Assembly: GCA_020720765.1 (NCBI GenBank)
Contig: DYOB01000006.1
Coordinates: 1 to 60,544, forward strand
DNA from: Borreliella garinii
Lineage (GTDB): Bacteria; Spirochaetota; Spirochaetia; JABEVK01
Reading direction: 5' to 3'
DNA length: 60,544 bases
Shown: piece after piece, positions 16,998 through 25,340 of the stretch
Layout: every line of letters begins with the position of its first letter
Position numbering within the stretch: position 1 is the first letter of the stretch
Program-made: the position numbers and the translations under genes
Notes under the pieces: model-generated
Seen by the model: only the letters and a program-made list of their open reading frames with translations
Databases searched by the model: none
Told to the model about the DNA's origin: nothing

Positions 16998-18250
16998 CAC
17001 ATATTCTAGGGAAAAATCGGCTGAAAGTTCGTTCGTTTATAGAAAATACTTTTTCGACAAAAATTCAGAATGCCACCTTACCCGGTATTGCCCTGGTCAC
17101 CCTTGGACTGGATGGAAGCGGTGAAGGAAAATGGTTTGTTCAATCGGGAAGCCTGGTAGAAGAGGAACAAGTGATTGGTGAAGGACCCTTTGGTCCTGTC
17201 CATGCACCCATACCCGGCAGGATAGCCCGGATAACAACCATGAAAACCCCTAAAGGAGCGGATACAGTTATCGCCGGGATCTCGCTTGAGGGTGAATTTA
17301 AACGCACAGGAAAAACCCACGCTGAAAGACGTTGGGAAGAAGAAAACCCCCAGAAGCTCTGGGAAGAAATTTACAAACTGGGTTATGTTTACACCCCCAG
17401 CTCTCTTGAAAAGCCGAGGTTCCTTCCCCCGTTAGGGTCCATAAAACAACTTATTATAAATTGCCTCCAGGCAGAACCCTATCAAAACGGGTATTTTCAT
17501 TTATCCCAGGAGTACCCTGATAAACTTTTCAGAGCCGTCCGTATGATCAAGAAATTTTATAGCCCTCAACGCATTGTTTTTGCAGTCCATAAACACCCGG
17601 AAAATTACACCCGGAAATTTCAGGCTAATTTCGGCACAGGAACAACAGAAACCCAATTTTTTAACATGGATTATCCAAGTGCACATAGTTCTTTTCTTTC
17701 AAAGGACGAATTTTCTACCCTTGTCATTGATCCAGAAAGTCTGCTCTACCTTGAAGAAGCAGTTCTTCTCCGCAGGCCTCAAATAGAAACTTTTATTACC
17801 ATTTCAGGGAGCGGAATAGGAACACCCGGCGTTTACAGAGCCAGGGTAGGGACTCCAGTGAGCCAATTATTAAAAGAAGCGAGTGCGGTTATTCCAAAAA
17901 ACGGCGTCGTAGTACTGGGCGGTCCTTTCCGAGGTGCACAGGTAGAGGGAGACTTCCCTGTTACGAGGTCCACGAGGGTTCTTCTCGTTTTAGCCCCCCA
18001 CGAAGTTCGCTCGGCCCCTGTTTCTGAATGTATTCGATGCGGTTCGTGTGTTGATTACTGTCCGGTAGGAATCAACCCTATCCGACTCAGTGAAGCTATC
18101 ACACGAAACAACCCTTCTGCAGAACTGGAAAGTGAACTTAACCGATGTATCGAATGCGGTATTTGTTCAGCTGTTTGTCCCTCCCGGATCCCTTTGCTGG
18201 CAAATTTTCAAACCGCAAGGATAACCGGACTTGTAAAAACTAAGGAGTAA
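16994..18250 (+). CDS. rnfC: RnfC-like iron-sulfur subunit
   Basis: 418 aa. The N-terminal barrel-sandwich part (SGSLVEEEQVIGEGPFGPVHAPIPGRI) and the C-terminal pair of [4Fe-4S] motifs (CIRCGSCVDYCPVG and CIECGICSAVCPS) are those of RnfC, the NADH/ferredoxin-facing subunit of the Rnf pump. The flavin/NADH loop is weak: the expected YPQGxE-type sequence reads YPSAHSSFL. It is therefore divergent. AGGCAGG precedes the ATG, and the gene overlaps the upstream membrane protein. Together with the next two genes it suggests a reduced electron-transfer complex. Confidence 0.82.
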   Translation: MTHILGKNRLKVRSFIENTFSTKIQNATLPGIALVTLGLDGSGEGKWFVQSGSLVEEEQVIGEGPFGPVHAPIPGRIARITTMKTPKGADTVIAGISLEGEFKRTGKTHAERRWEEENPQKLWEEIYKLGYVYTPSSLEKPRFLPPLGSIKQLIINCLQAEPYQNGYFHLSQEYPDKLFRAVRMIKKFYSPQRIVFAVHKHPENYTRKFQANFGTGTTETQFFNMDYPSAHSSFLSKDEFSTLVIDPESLLYLEEAVLLRRPQIETFITISGSGIGTPGVYRARVGTPVSQLLKEASAVIPKNGVVVLGGPFRGAQVEGDFPVTRSTRVLLVLAPHEVRSAPVSECIRCGSCVDYCPVGINPIRLSEAITRNNPSAELESELNRCIECGICSAVCPSRIPLLANFQTARITGLVKTKE

Positions 18251-18252
18251 AG

Positions 18253-19269
18253 ATGAGCTCGTTTTCGATGCCGCCACAGGCTTTTATTTTCCGAACTTCC
18301 AGATCAAGGATTTTAGAGATGCTCTTCGTCCTTACCACCGCTTTTATCTGGAGTTTCTATGATCAATCACGGGTTTATTACCATATAATACTTGCTGCTC
18401 TTCCTTCTCTCAGCGTTATGTTTCTCAAAAAGGCTAGGCAGTCAAGCATTGAAACTATGCTGAAAATCCTGCCTTTTGGCATGCTTTTTTCACTTCTGCT
18501 TCCGGGTGGATTGCCATGGGGAATTGCCGTAGTTTTTGCACTTTTACTAGGTCAGTTAAAATACTGGCGCCCTCGCCTCCCTGTTTTACCCATGATTCTC
18601 GGCCTTCTTATTCTTTCTTGGCCGGCTTTATTTGTAGGACAAATGTCCCCTATCGCCAATGCTTTTCGGGATGCCGATGGTACGACCATCCGGGACACTG
18701 TTCAAGCCTCAGGAGTTCGGGCAAGCCCGGAGGATAAAATCCTTACCGACCAGATTAATAATTTACTTGCCCAGGTAGGTGTCAACATACCAGTCGGATA
18801 TCCGGATATTTTTTTTGGCCGTATGGGTAGTACACTTGCAGATTTCAGCTGGCCATTACTGCTGTTTGGGTTTTTATTTTTACTGGGTCGGGGATATTTA
18901 AGCTGGCAAGCACCCGCTGGATTCCTGCTTTTATTTCTTCCAGGGGTGATTTTACTCGGTGGGTTTTCCATGGGTAAGGGCTTAGGAGAAGGAGACGCTC
19001 TTTTTTTCCTTCTCTCTGGAAGTTTTATGTTACCTCTCCTCTTCGGGCTTAGCGACTATTCGCTTCTACCTCTGGGGGGTTACCCGCGTTTCCTCTTCGG
19101 GCTTTCCGGAGGCTTGCTCGCTTCACTCGGCAGTGCGGTTTATCCCTTAGGCACTCCTTATGCTACCCTCATAATCATTTGGCTTTTACAAAGGGTTTAT
19201 GAAAGAACCCTGGTTTCAGAGGTTTATCATCAGGGCGATTCTATGCTACTCTTATGGAACGGAGTTTGA
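18253..19269 (+). CDS. rnfD: RnfD/NqrB-like membrane subunit
   Basis: 338 aa with about nine membrane helices. FFGRMGSTLADFSWPLLLFGFLFLLGRGYLSWQAP corresponds to the central RnfD segment, and the GLSGGLLASLGSAVYPLG end to its C-terminus. RnfD/NqrB subunits carry a covalent FMN on a Thr of an (S/T)GAT-type motif; I find no such motif here (the nearest is DGTTIRDT). It starts 2 nt after rnfC with a weak ribosome site (AAGGAG just ahead of the rnfC stop). Its role in ion or electron transfer is inferred. Confidence 0.72.
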   Translation: MSSFSMPPQAFIFRTSRSRILEMLFVLTTAFIWSFYDQSRVYYHIILAALPSLSVMFLKKARQSSIETMLKILPFGMLFSLLLPGGLPWGIAVVFALLLGQLKYWRPRLPVLPMILGLLILSWPALFVGQMSPIANAFRDADGTTIRDTVQASGVRASPEDKILTDQINNLLAQVGVNIPVGYPDIFFGRMGSTLADFSWPLLLFGFLFLLGRGYLSWQAPAGFLLLFLPGVILLGGFSMGKGLGEGDALFFLLSGSFMLPLLFGLSDYSLLPLGGYPRFLFGLSGGLLASLGSAVYPLGTPYATLIIIWLLQRVYERTLVSEVYHQGDSMLLLWNGV

Positions 19270-19270
19270 C

Positions 19271-19801
19271 ATGACAAGCCTTGTTACAATTCTTTTGTAT
19301 TCCCTAGGAGGAAATCTTCTTTTTGCACGGGGAATCGGACTCGAAAACCTTTCTGGGGAAAATACCTTTCCCTTTTTAAAAATTCTTCAAATCGGCATTT
19401 GGATGTTCCTCGTCTCTTTTATTCTCTCCATGACAGGGCTCTTCCTAGGATCAGAACTCGCATGGTTATTACCTTTAATCTTTCCTTTTCTATTGATAAT
19501 GCTTTGGCTTATCGCTTCCGCAATTTGGAAAGTTGAATCTAATTTCCAGAACTTTCTCGTTCATTCTGCCGCTCTTGGTACTGCCTACCTTGCATCTACC
19601 CAAAAAGAATGGACAGAGATGTTTTTGGTGAGTCTCGCAGCCTCTCTGGGATACCTTCTTGCACTTCTCATCATCCGGGAAATACTTCGGTTTGTTCCTG
19701 AAAACTTAAGCCCTGGAAGAAAGATGGCCTTCCTCCTTATGAGTCTTTCACTCGGTTCTATGGGATTTACCCTTTTTGGAATAGGGGCACCGGGATTCTG
19801 A
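19271..19801 (+). CDS. RnfA/RnfE-like membrane protein without cysteines
   Basis: 176 aa, six predicted helices. The ATG at 19271 is chosen because GGAG lies 6 nt before it; the ORF-track start at 19199 lies inside rnfD. Alignment to RnfA by eye is good: NLLFARGIGLENLS fits NNFVLVKFLGLCPFMGVS, HSAALG fits NCAVLG, and AASLGYLLALLIIREIL fits the AAVGFSLVM...IRERL block. In every place where RnfA/E has the cysteines for the in-membrane [2Fe-2S] cluster, this protein has none; it contains no cysteine at all. It therefore cannot bind that cluster. Only one such gene is present rather than an A/E pair. Confidence 0.68.
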   Translation: MTSLVTILLYSLGGNLLFARGIGLENLSGENTFPFLKILQIGIWMFLVSFILSMTGLFLGSELAWLLPLIFPFLLIMLWLIASAIWKVESNFQNFLVHSAALGTAYLASTQKEWTEMFLVSLAASLGYLLALLIIREILRFVPENLSPGRKMAFLLMSLSLGSMGFTLFGIGAPGF

Positions 19802-21636
19802 TGGCAAAGGTAGCGCTGATTCTTGGGGCAGTTTACCATCCTCCTTCCGCTTGGGACAATAACCAGTTGGAAACTTACTACGCCCAGAATTGCAAATCCT
19901 TGGTTTCGCTCTTTTACACGACTAAAGACTTGAATCTTACTCTTCATTTTTCAGGGTATTTTCTTGATTGGCTGAGTTTAAAACACCCCGAATATATCAA
20001 GGTTCTTTTTGATATGCAGAAAGACAGACGCCTTGAACTTCTAGGCGGTGCGTTTTCAGCACCTATTCTTCCCCTTATTCCGCACAACGATAGACTTGGG
20101 CAAATCGAAGCTCAGACTACATTGATGCGAAAAACAACCGGGAGAAAACCAAGAGGCTGCTGGATCGTCAGAGGTATTTGGGAAGAGAATCTTCCCTTTG
20201 TTCTTCGTTCATGCGGTATCGAATTTTCCTTTCTTCCGGAGGAATGTTTTAAACGAATAGGCGTCGATGATCCTTTGAGCGTTTTTCGCCCCTGCCTGAC
20301 AGAAAGCCAGGGTAAGGTTCTGACCATTTTTCCCTATTCATCCAACCTTTCCCAATCGGCATATCAAGGGAATACAGACAGTTTTTGGGAGCTTATCGAT
20401 CAACTTGAACGAAGTGAAAAAGAATTTCAAACAGTTAGTTTATTTCTTGACGGCAGCCACGTAGCCAATCTCACGGGTATTCAAAAGCTAATTACTGAAA
20501 TCAGGGATCATTTTGATGTAGTCGAAACCATTCTTCCTTCGGTCATTTTAAAAAAGGTTGCAGGAAGGCTCAAACATCACTTTTTTGCAACCTCGGGATA
20601 CCTTGAGATGAAGGCTTCAGGGGCAGAATTTGGAAAATCGGAGGAAGAACGTTCACGTTCCAACTATAAACAAATCCTTTCCGCCTCCCCGGGGTTTGAA
20701 CAGCTTTATGCAAAGATGATCCACGTGAATTTTCTCGCCTACCAGGTCCGAGGCGACAAATACCGAAAGAAGGCGGTTCTCGATGAGCTGTGGCTTGCTC
20801 AGGACCACCACCATTTTTTCTCGTGGAACGATGCCAACTATCTTTCGAATGAATTGCGCACATATAGCATGAAACAATTGATTACCGCCGAAAATCTCAG
20901 CAGAGAGAAGTCGACCTTTGCCCCGTTTATCTCTCAGCGCGACTTTGATCTCGACGGCCGGCCGGAGTTTGCCTATGCCGGAAACACCATGAACGTGGCA
21001 GTGAGCACTAAAGGCGCACAAATCTGGGATTGGGACATCCCCGACAAATTTCAAAACCTCTCCTGGGCTCCAACTTCCGAAAAGGAAGAGAATAGAAGAC
21101 ACAGTTTAGCTGATTATTATGGGCCGGGCCTAGAACTCGATCAGTTTCTGTCTGGTACCGAGAGCCATCACGATAGAATCTGGAATAAAGAATTCAAACT
21201 CGTCAGCCTGGATTCGGAGAAAAACCAACTCAGCCTTAGCTGGAAAGGGAGCCTTCAGGGTTATGGTCCTCCCCAGCATTGCCGTGTAGAAAAAGTGTTC
21301 CAGTTTTTGGAAAATGAACTTGTCGTGGATTACACCATAGAAAACCTCAGCCCTCTACAGTTAAGGGCAAGGTTTGGTCCGGAATGGCGTTTGAATATAC
21401 CGGCACTAGTGAGAGATGAAAGAAAATCCAATGTCCAGTCTTGGGAAATTGAAGTCATAAGAGGTAAACAAGGTCTCAACCTTACTTCTGAAAAACCGGG
21501 AGAGATCTTTTGTGGCAGACCCACGGGTGACTGGGGCCATTTTTATCGTCTCTTGCTCCTCTGGGATCTTGATCTCAGCCATGGAGAAAGTTTTAAAACT
21601 CAGATAAAAATGACCCGTCAAATTCCGAAAAAATAA
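19801..21636 (+). CDS. GH57-family protein, probably catalytically inactive
   Basis: 611 aa with the GH57 barrel (about 1-290) followed by DUF1925- and DUF1926-like regions. RLELLGGAFSAPIL matches GH57 motif 2, and the C-terminal half contains YYGPGLELDQF and VEKVFQF as in the 4-alpha-glucanotransferase/alpha-amylase branch. Motif 3 normally reads WLTERVW-like with the Glu nucleophile; here it is WIVRGIW, so Glu is replaced. Motif 4 reads FLDGSHV instead of DDGEK. The protein may bind glucans without cutting them. It starts on the last base of the RnfA/E-like stop (TGATG), so it shares that operon. Confidence 0.75.
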   Translation: MAKVALILGAVYHPPSAWDNNQLETYYAQNCKSLVSLFYTTKDLNLTLHFSGYFLDWLSLKHPEYIKVLFDMQKDRRLELLGGAFSAPILPLIPHNDRLGQIEAQTTLMRKTTGRKPRGCWIVRGIWEENLPFVLRSCGIEFSFLPEECFKRIGVDDPLSVFRPCLTESQGKVLTIFPYSSNLSQSAYQGNTDSFWELIDQLERSEKEFQTVSLFLDGSHVANLTGIQKLITEIRDHFDVVETILPSVILKKVAGRLKHHFFATSGYLEMKASGAEFGKSEEERSRSNYKQILSASPGFEQLYAKMIHVNFLAYQVRGDKYRKKAVLDELWLAQDHHHFFSWNDANYLSNELRTYSMKQLITAENLSREKSTFAPFISQRDFDLDGRPEFAYAGNTMNVAVSTKGAQIWDWDIPDKFQNLSWAPTSEKEENRRHSLADYYGPGLELDQFLSGTESHHDRIWNKEFKLVSLDSEKNQLSLSWKGSLQGYGPPQHCRVEKVFQFLENELVVDYTIENLSPLQLRARFGPEWRLNIPALVRDERKSNVQSWEIEVIRGKQGLNLTSEKPGEIFCGRPTGDWGHFYRLLLLWDLDLSHGESFKTQIKMTRQIPKK

Positions 21637-21649
21637 ATCCATCCACCGC

Positions 21650-22699
21650 CTAAGGATATCTCTGGCGAACCAGATTCAGAAAACTCCTCAGTTCGAGACC
21701 GGTCACCGCCTGGTTCGGAAAAAAATTCTTACCATCGGGGAGTTGCATAAGATTTCTTTCCACACTGATCATGGCCGCGTTGATGGAAATATCGCTAACT
21801 TCCAAGTCGCTGATGGGACTCCGGGAGCCGGGTCTTAAGGCGAACCTGTCTGAATATCGTGTTCTCATACCAGGATTATTTTCTTTTGAAACTATGACAT
21901 GAAGAAGCCATTGGGCAAAAAGAATCCTTGTGAGGGCTGTTTCTGAGTTCTCTTCCCTGAGAAAAACACCCATTTCACGAAGGCGCCTGAAAGTCGCAGT
22001 CCAAGTTCCACCCTGGGCTATTTCCCCCTGCCTCAGACCAGGGGTTTTATCTTCCACGATCATCACAAAACTTCTCAGGGTTAAAGGATTTTCTTCATAC
22101 AGGGCTTCTATCTGGGGTTTTTCCGGGATACTATCCCTAAGGACCCAGCTCTTCTCACGCATTTGGGCGACCGACGTCCGCCAGGCAGCAGGAAGTTTTT
22201 CGAGGGCCTGATCATAATACCCAATAGCCTGGGCGTGTCTCCCTAAAGAGGAAAATTTCATAGCGATTTCTAAATTTATCCTAGGTGAAGGGGCAGGAAG
22301 CGAGGGGGCGGATTGAAGGATTTCAAGCGACTTTTCAGGATCCTTTTCCAACCAGGACCTGACAATAAAGGTGAGTGGATTATCCGCGGCGACCCTAGAA
22401 AGAGCCTGTTGGGCCCGGGTGAGTTCGTTTTCATCTTTGAGAAGAAAGGATGTCTCGGCTAGGATAAAAAGCCATCGGGTTTCCATAGCCCTGCCGATCC
22501 CCTGGGCTGTAGAATAACCCCGTGCATCGTTACGAATTCTGGTAAGCACGGAATTATTAACGTTCCACCTTACGGCATCAAGGTTTTGCTCTGCCTCGAA
22601 AAGGTTTTTTTCCACATCTGCAGTGGAGACAACGACAGGAGTGGAAGTACACCCTGCAGCGAAAAATAAAGCGAGAAAAACCGTTCTAAGATTCTTCAT
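21650..22699 (-). CDS. Lipoprotein with helical repeats, function unknown
   Basis: 349 aa from ATG 22699, which has AAGGAGG 5 nt upstream and gives a lipobox (FLALFFAAGC). The ORF-track start at 22816 lies inside the upstream gene. The mature part is alpha-helical with TPR-like pairs (ALSRVAADNP, GRHAQAIGYYDQALEKLP) and ends with a helical bundle (VTGLELRSFLNLVRQRYP). It is probably anchored in the periplasm. Last gene of the operon that starts with the YbhN-type protein or with PerR. Confidence 0.55.
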   Translation of the reverse strand: MKNLRTVFLALFFAAGCTSTPVVVSTADVEKNLFEAEQNLDAVRWNVNNSVLTRIRNDARGYSTAQGIGRAMETRWLFILAETSFLLKDENELTRAQQALSRVAADNPLTFIVRSWLEKDPEKSLEILQSAPSLPAPSPRINLEIAMKFSSLGRHAQAIGYYDQALEKLPAAWRTSVAQMREKSWVLRDSIPEKPQIEALYEENPLTLRSFVMIVEDKTPGLRQGEIAQGGTWTATFRRLREMGVFLREENSETALTRILFAQWLLHVIVSKENNPGMRTRYSDRFALRPGSRSPISDLEVSDISINAAMISVERNLMQLPDGKNFFPNQAVTGLELRSFLNLVRQRYP

Positions 22700-22709
22700 A
22701 AATCCTCCT

Positions 22710-25340
22710 TCATTGTTGATACGTATAGATGTAAATCTGACCGTCGAGGCCAGCCGTGACGACTTCGGGCTTCCTGTCCCCGTTGAGATCAAGGAATGAC
22801 GGCCTTGAATGCCCACGCTGCGGGTACCCTGGAACCGGAAGTAAATTTTGATCTAACACCGTGAGACGGTCACTGCCGCCGTAAATAAATATTTCTTCCA
22901 GGGGACTGCCTTGAATATCTGATGAAGCAAGTCTGGAGTCTTTACCCAACCCGTCAATAGAAGTCTCTCTTAAGATTTCTCCTTCGGGGCTGATAAGGAG
23001 AACTTTTCCATTTTCTGAAAGCAGGACAAGAATCTCAAGTGATCCCTGGGTTTTTATCATCATAGGGGGGGCTTGATAAACTCCAGGAAAACTCTTGGGA
23101 AATCCTTCGGCCAATTTTCCATCAGAAGTAAAGGCGGAAAGGGTTCCATCTACCGTGAGAAAATACAAACGCAGGTCACCCAAGGCCCTCACCCACACAG
23201 GTTCCGAGGCTCCAAGTCCGTCAACGGGGATGGCCTCATCGTTGACAAGGTTTCCCTGGTCGTCTAGGACTGCAATCTCACCCATAAACGACCTTGGATA
23301 AAAAGCCCAACGCCTGTCCCTATATACTGGCGGGAATACCAAGGGGTCGCTGAAAACATAATCCCAGACTATGATTTCTCCGGACGGGTTGATGGAGGCT
23401 GGTTTAAATTCCTTCTCTAAAATGACCAGAAGATTTTCACCCCAAAGAACAGGAGGAACGTTTAGGGGTGAACCCAATTCCATCGGAAAACCCGGCGAAA
23501 GAACAGCTTTATCCGACCAACGGGAAACCCGTCCATCGTTACCGGCTCCCCAAAACCACTGGACTCCCCTCGAACCCACTTGAGGCACAAGGAAACGAAT
23601 TCTCTCAGCGGTATCGGTTTTTATACTTTCCTCTAGGATGGAATCAATAATAAGTCGGTTACCATCGGCGATGTAAGCCAGGACGGGAGACCCGCCGCCT
23701 TCAACAGGAAGAGCATAAACCTGAGAGGTTATTCGCCCTTGAGCCAGCTTGGGAAAACCCGGAAAATTACCCACGCTCCCGGTCCTTAGCCTTTGAGCGC
23801 TGAGTTTCAGGTCCACTTCATTGTTGCGGATATAAATGCCGAGAACACCACGCTGATAGAGCCGGAGCAGGCGGGAGGTGAGCGATTGGTCCCTTAAGAA
23901 AAAAGGCACTTGCTGGGTAAGGTCGTAATACACTAAAAGTTTGGGGTCAGTAGGAAGTTTATCCCATATTCTCCGAAGTTCTATATTCTTCTCAAAAGTT
24001 TTCCCTTCAACCTTTGCATTGATGACTTTTATTAGGTTGTCCGAATCTGTGCTAAGCAAGAGAAAGTCGCCTTCGACAAGATAATAAGGCAGGCTGAGTT
24101 TCATATCGAACATACCCAAAACAAGTTCAAGGAAACCCGGAAGGGCGAGGCGTTTTATTGGAATCTGGTCGACGAGGAATTCATCGGAAGGGCGAAGAAA
24201 CAAACTCTTTTCAAGGTACTCGAACGCCCGGTTAAAAGCCCCCCTGTCCTGGATTTTCAGAACCAGAGTTGGTTCGCTTGAAGTCGGGAGCATGAAAATA
24301 CCGACCTCGCCGCTCGTCCACTTGTAGAGCAATTCTTCCAAACCTGCTCCGATTAATGTCCTTGAGGTAGAGTCCGCTGAATCAAGGGTTGAAGACATTC
24401 CTGGGTCGGTGGAAGCCACAAGGAATAAAACGTCCTCGAACCTCGCTGCATTGATCAAGGTCCAGAGACTGACATTATCAGGAATTAAGCCGGACTGGGT
24501 GATCCGCCCTGCACTAAACCTAAGAATCTTGGCGCCGATATCCGTCTGCGCCTCAAGACGCGTCGAGGCTTCAAACACTAAATTTTCATTCGTGATATCC
24601 ACCGAAACGACCGACTCCTCCGGGAGCTGAAAGAGCTTGAGAATATCTTTCATACCTTCATTCTGTGAAGATGCCGAATTAATAAGGGCAGGTGTGTCAG
24701 CGAGAATTTTAATCGAACTCGAACTCCGGCGGAAAATTCCCATAGCCCTGGAATCCGGACCAGAATTCTCCTCGGGGTTTTGTCCCCTCGATAAGGTTTC
24801 AGTAAGGAGGCGCTCGTCGTCCGAAACCAGCGCAAGATTTTCATAAAGAGAGAGGAAGAGGGATGCGTCCCCGCTTTCGAACCTGAAATACTGAAAACCG
24901 TCCCTAGAAATTAAACTTAAACCCTCAAGTTTTATGGAGCCCCCCAACCACGGGATAAAATGTGTAAAAAGACTTCTCCACCCAAGGTCAAAATTAGCAA
25001 CAAAATGTTCGCCTTTCAGAATTAATACAAAAGGTACTTCAAGGAGACCCCGGATAATACCGTTCGAAGACGAACCGGAGCTTCTTAAATCCTTCAACAG
25101 AGCTCTTAATCCTCCCATCTGGCCCGCGGATAATACAAGATCTGCGGCTTCAAGATTAAGCCACTCGCTGTACAACGTTCCGAGGCTGGGTGACTGAAGA
25201 CGCAGAGTCGTTCTCGCCGGTAAAAAATCAGCGGCGTTTTTCTGGTTCACGGCCCACCTTACAACAAATCCGGTAAGTGCCAATGCAATCAGAATGAGAA
25301 GAACAAGAAAAAATCTCACCAAATACTTCAAAACCTTCAT
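22710..25340 (-). CDS. Large membrane-anchored protein with a C-terminal beta-propeller-like region
   Basis: 876 aa. One N-terminal helix (FFLVLLILIALALTGFVV) anchors a long extracytoplasmic protein. About 40-480 is a globular region with no family I recognise (repeated DxxLLLSTDSDN-type strands). From about 520 onward, repeated blades of the FG-GAP/PQQ kind appear, ending with SFLDLNGDRKPEVVTAGLDGQIYIYTYQQ, a calcium-loop VCBS-like motif. It may be a surface or periplasmic binding scaffold. It overlaps the ABC gene upstream by 4 nt and ends 10 bp before the lipoprotein. Confidence 0.5.
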   Translation of the reverse strand: MKVLKYLVRFFLVLLILIALALTGFVVRWAVNQKNAADFLPARTTLRLQSPSLGTLYSEWLNLEAADLVLSAGQMGGLRALLKDLRSSGSSSNGIIRGLLEVPFVLILKGEHFVANFDLGWRSLFTHFIPWLGGSIKLEGLSLISRDGFQYFRFESGDASLFLSLYENLALVSDDERLLTETLSRGQNPEENSGPDSRAMGIFRRSSSSIKILADTPALINSASSQNEGMKDILKLFQLPEESVVSVDITNENLVFEASTRLEAQTDIGAKILRFSAGRITQSGLIPDNVSLWTLINAARFEDVLFLVASTDPGMSSTLDSADSTSRTLIGAGLEELLYKWTSGEVGIFMLPTSSEPTLVLKIQDRGAFNRAFEYLEKSLFLRPSDEFLVDQIPIKRLALPGFLELVLGMFDMKLSLPYYLVEGDFLLLSTDSDNLIKVINAKVEGKTFEKNIELRRIWDKLPTDPKLLVYYDLTQQVPFFLRDQSLTSRLLRLYQRGVLGIYIRNNEVDLKLSAQRLRTGSVGNFPGFPKLAQGRITSQVYALPVEGGGSPVLAYIADGNRLIIDSILEESIKTDTAERIRFLVPQVGSRGVQWFWGAGNDGRVSRWSDKAVLSPGFPMELGSPLNVPPVLWGENLLVILEKEFKPASINPSGEIIVWDYVFSDPLVFPPVYRDRRWAFYPRSFMGEIAVLDDQGNLVNDEAIPVDGLGASEPVWVRALGDLRLYFLTVDGTLSAFTSDGKLAEGFPKSFPGVYQAPPMMIKTQGSLEILVLLSENGKVLLISPEGEILRETSIDGLGKDSRLASSDIQGSPLEEIFIYGGSDRLTVLDQNLLPVPGYPQRGHSRPSFLDLNGDRKPEVVTAGLDGQIYIYTYQQ

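Noticed and set aside
15534-19801. A complete Rnf or Nqr complex
   Set aside because: Only C, D and one A/E-like subunit are visible; B, G and the second A/E are absent.
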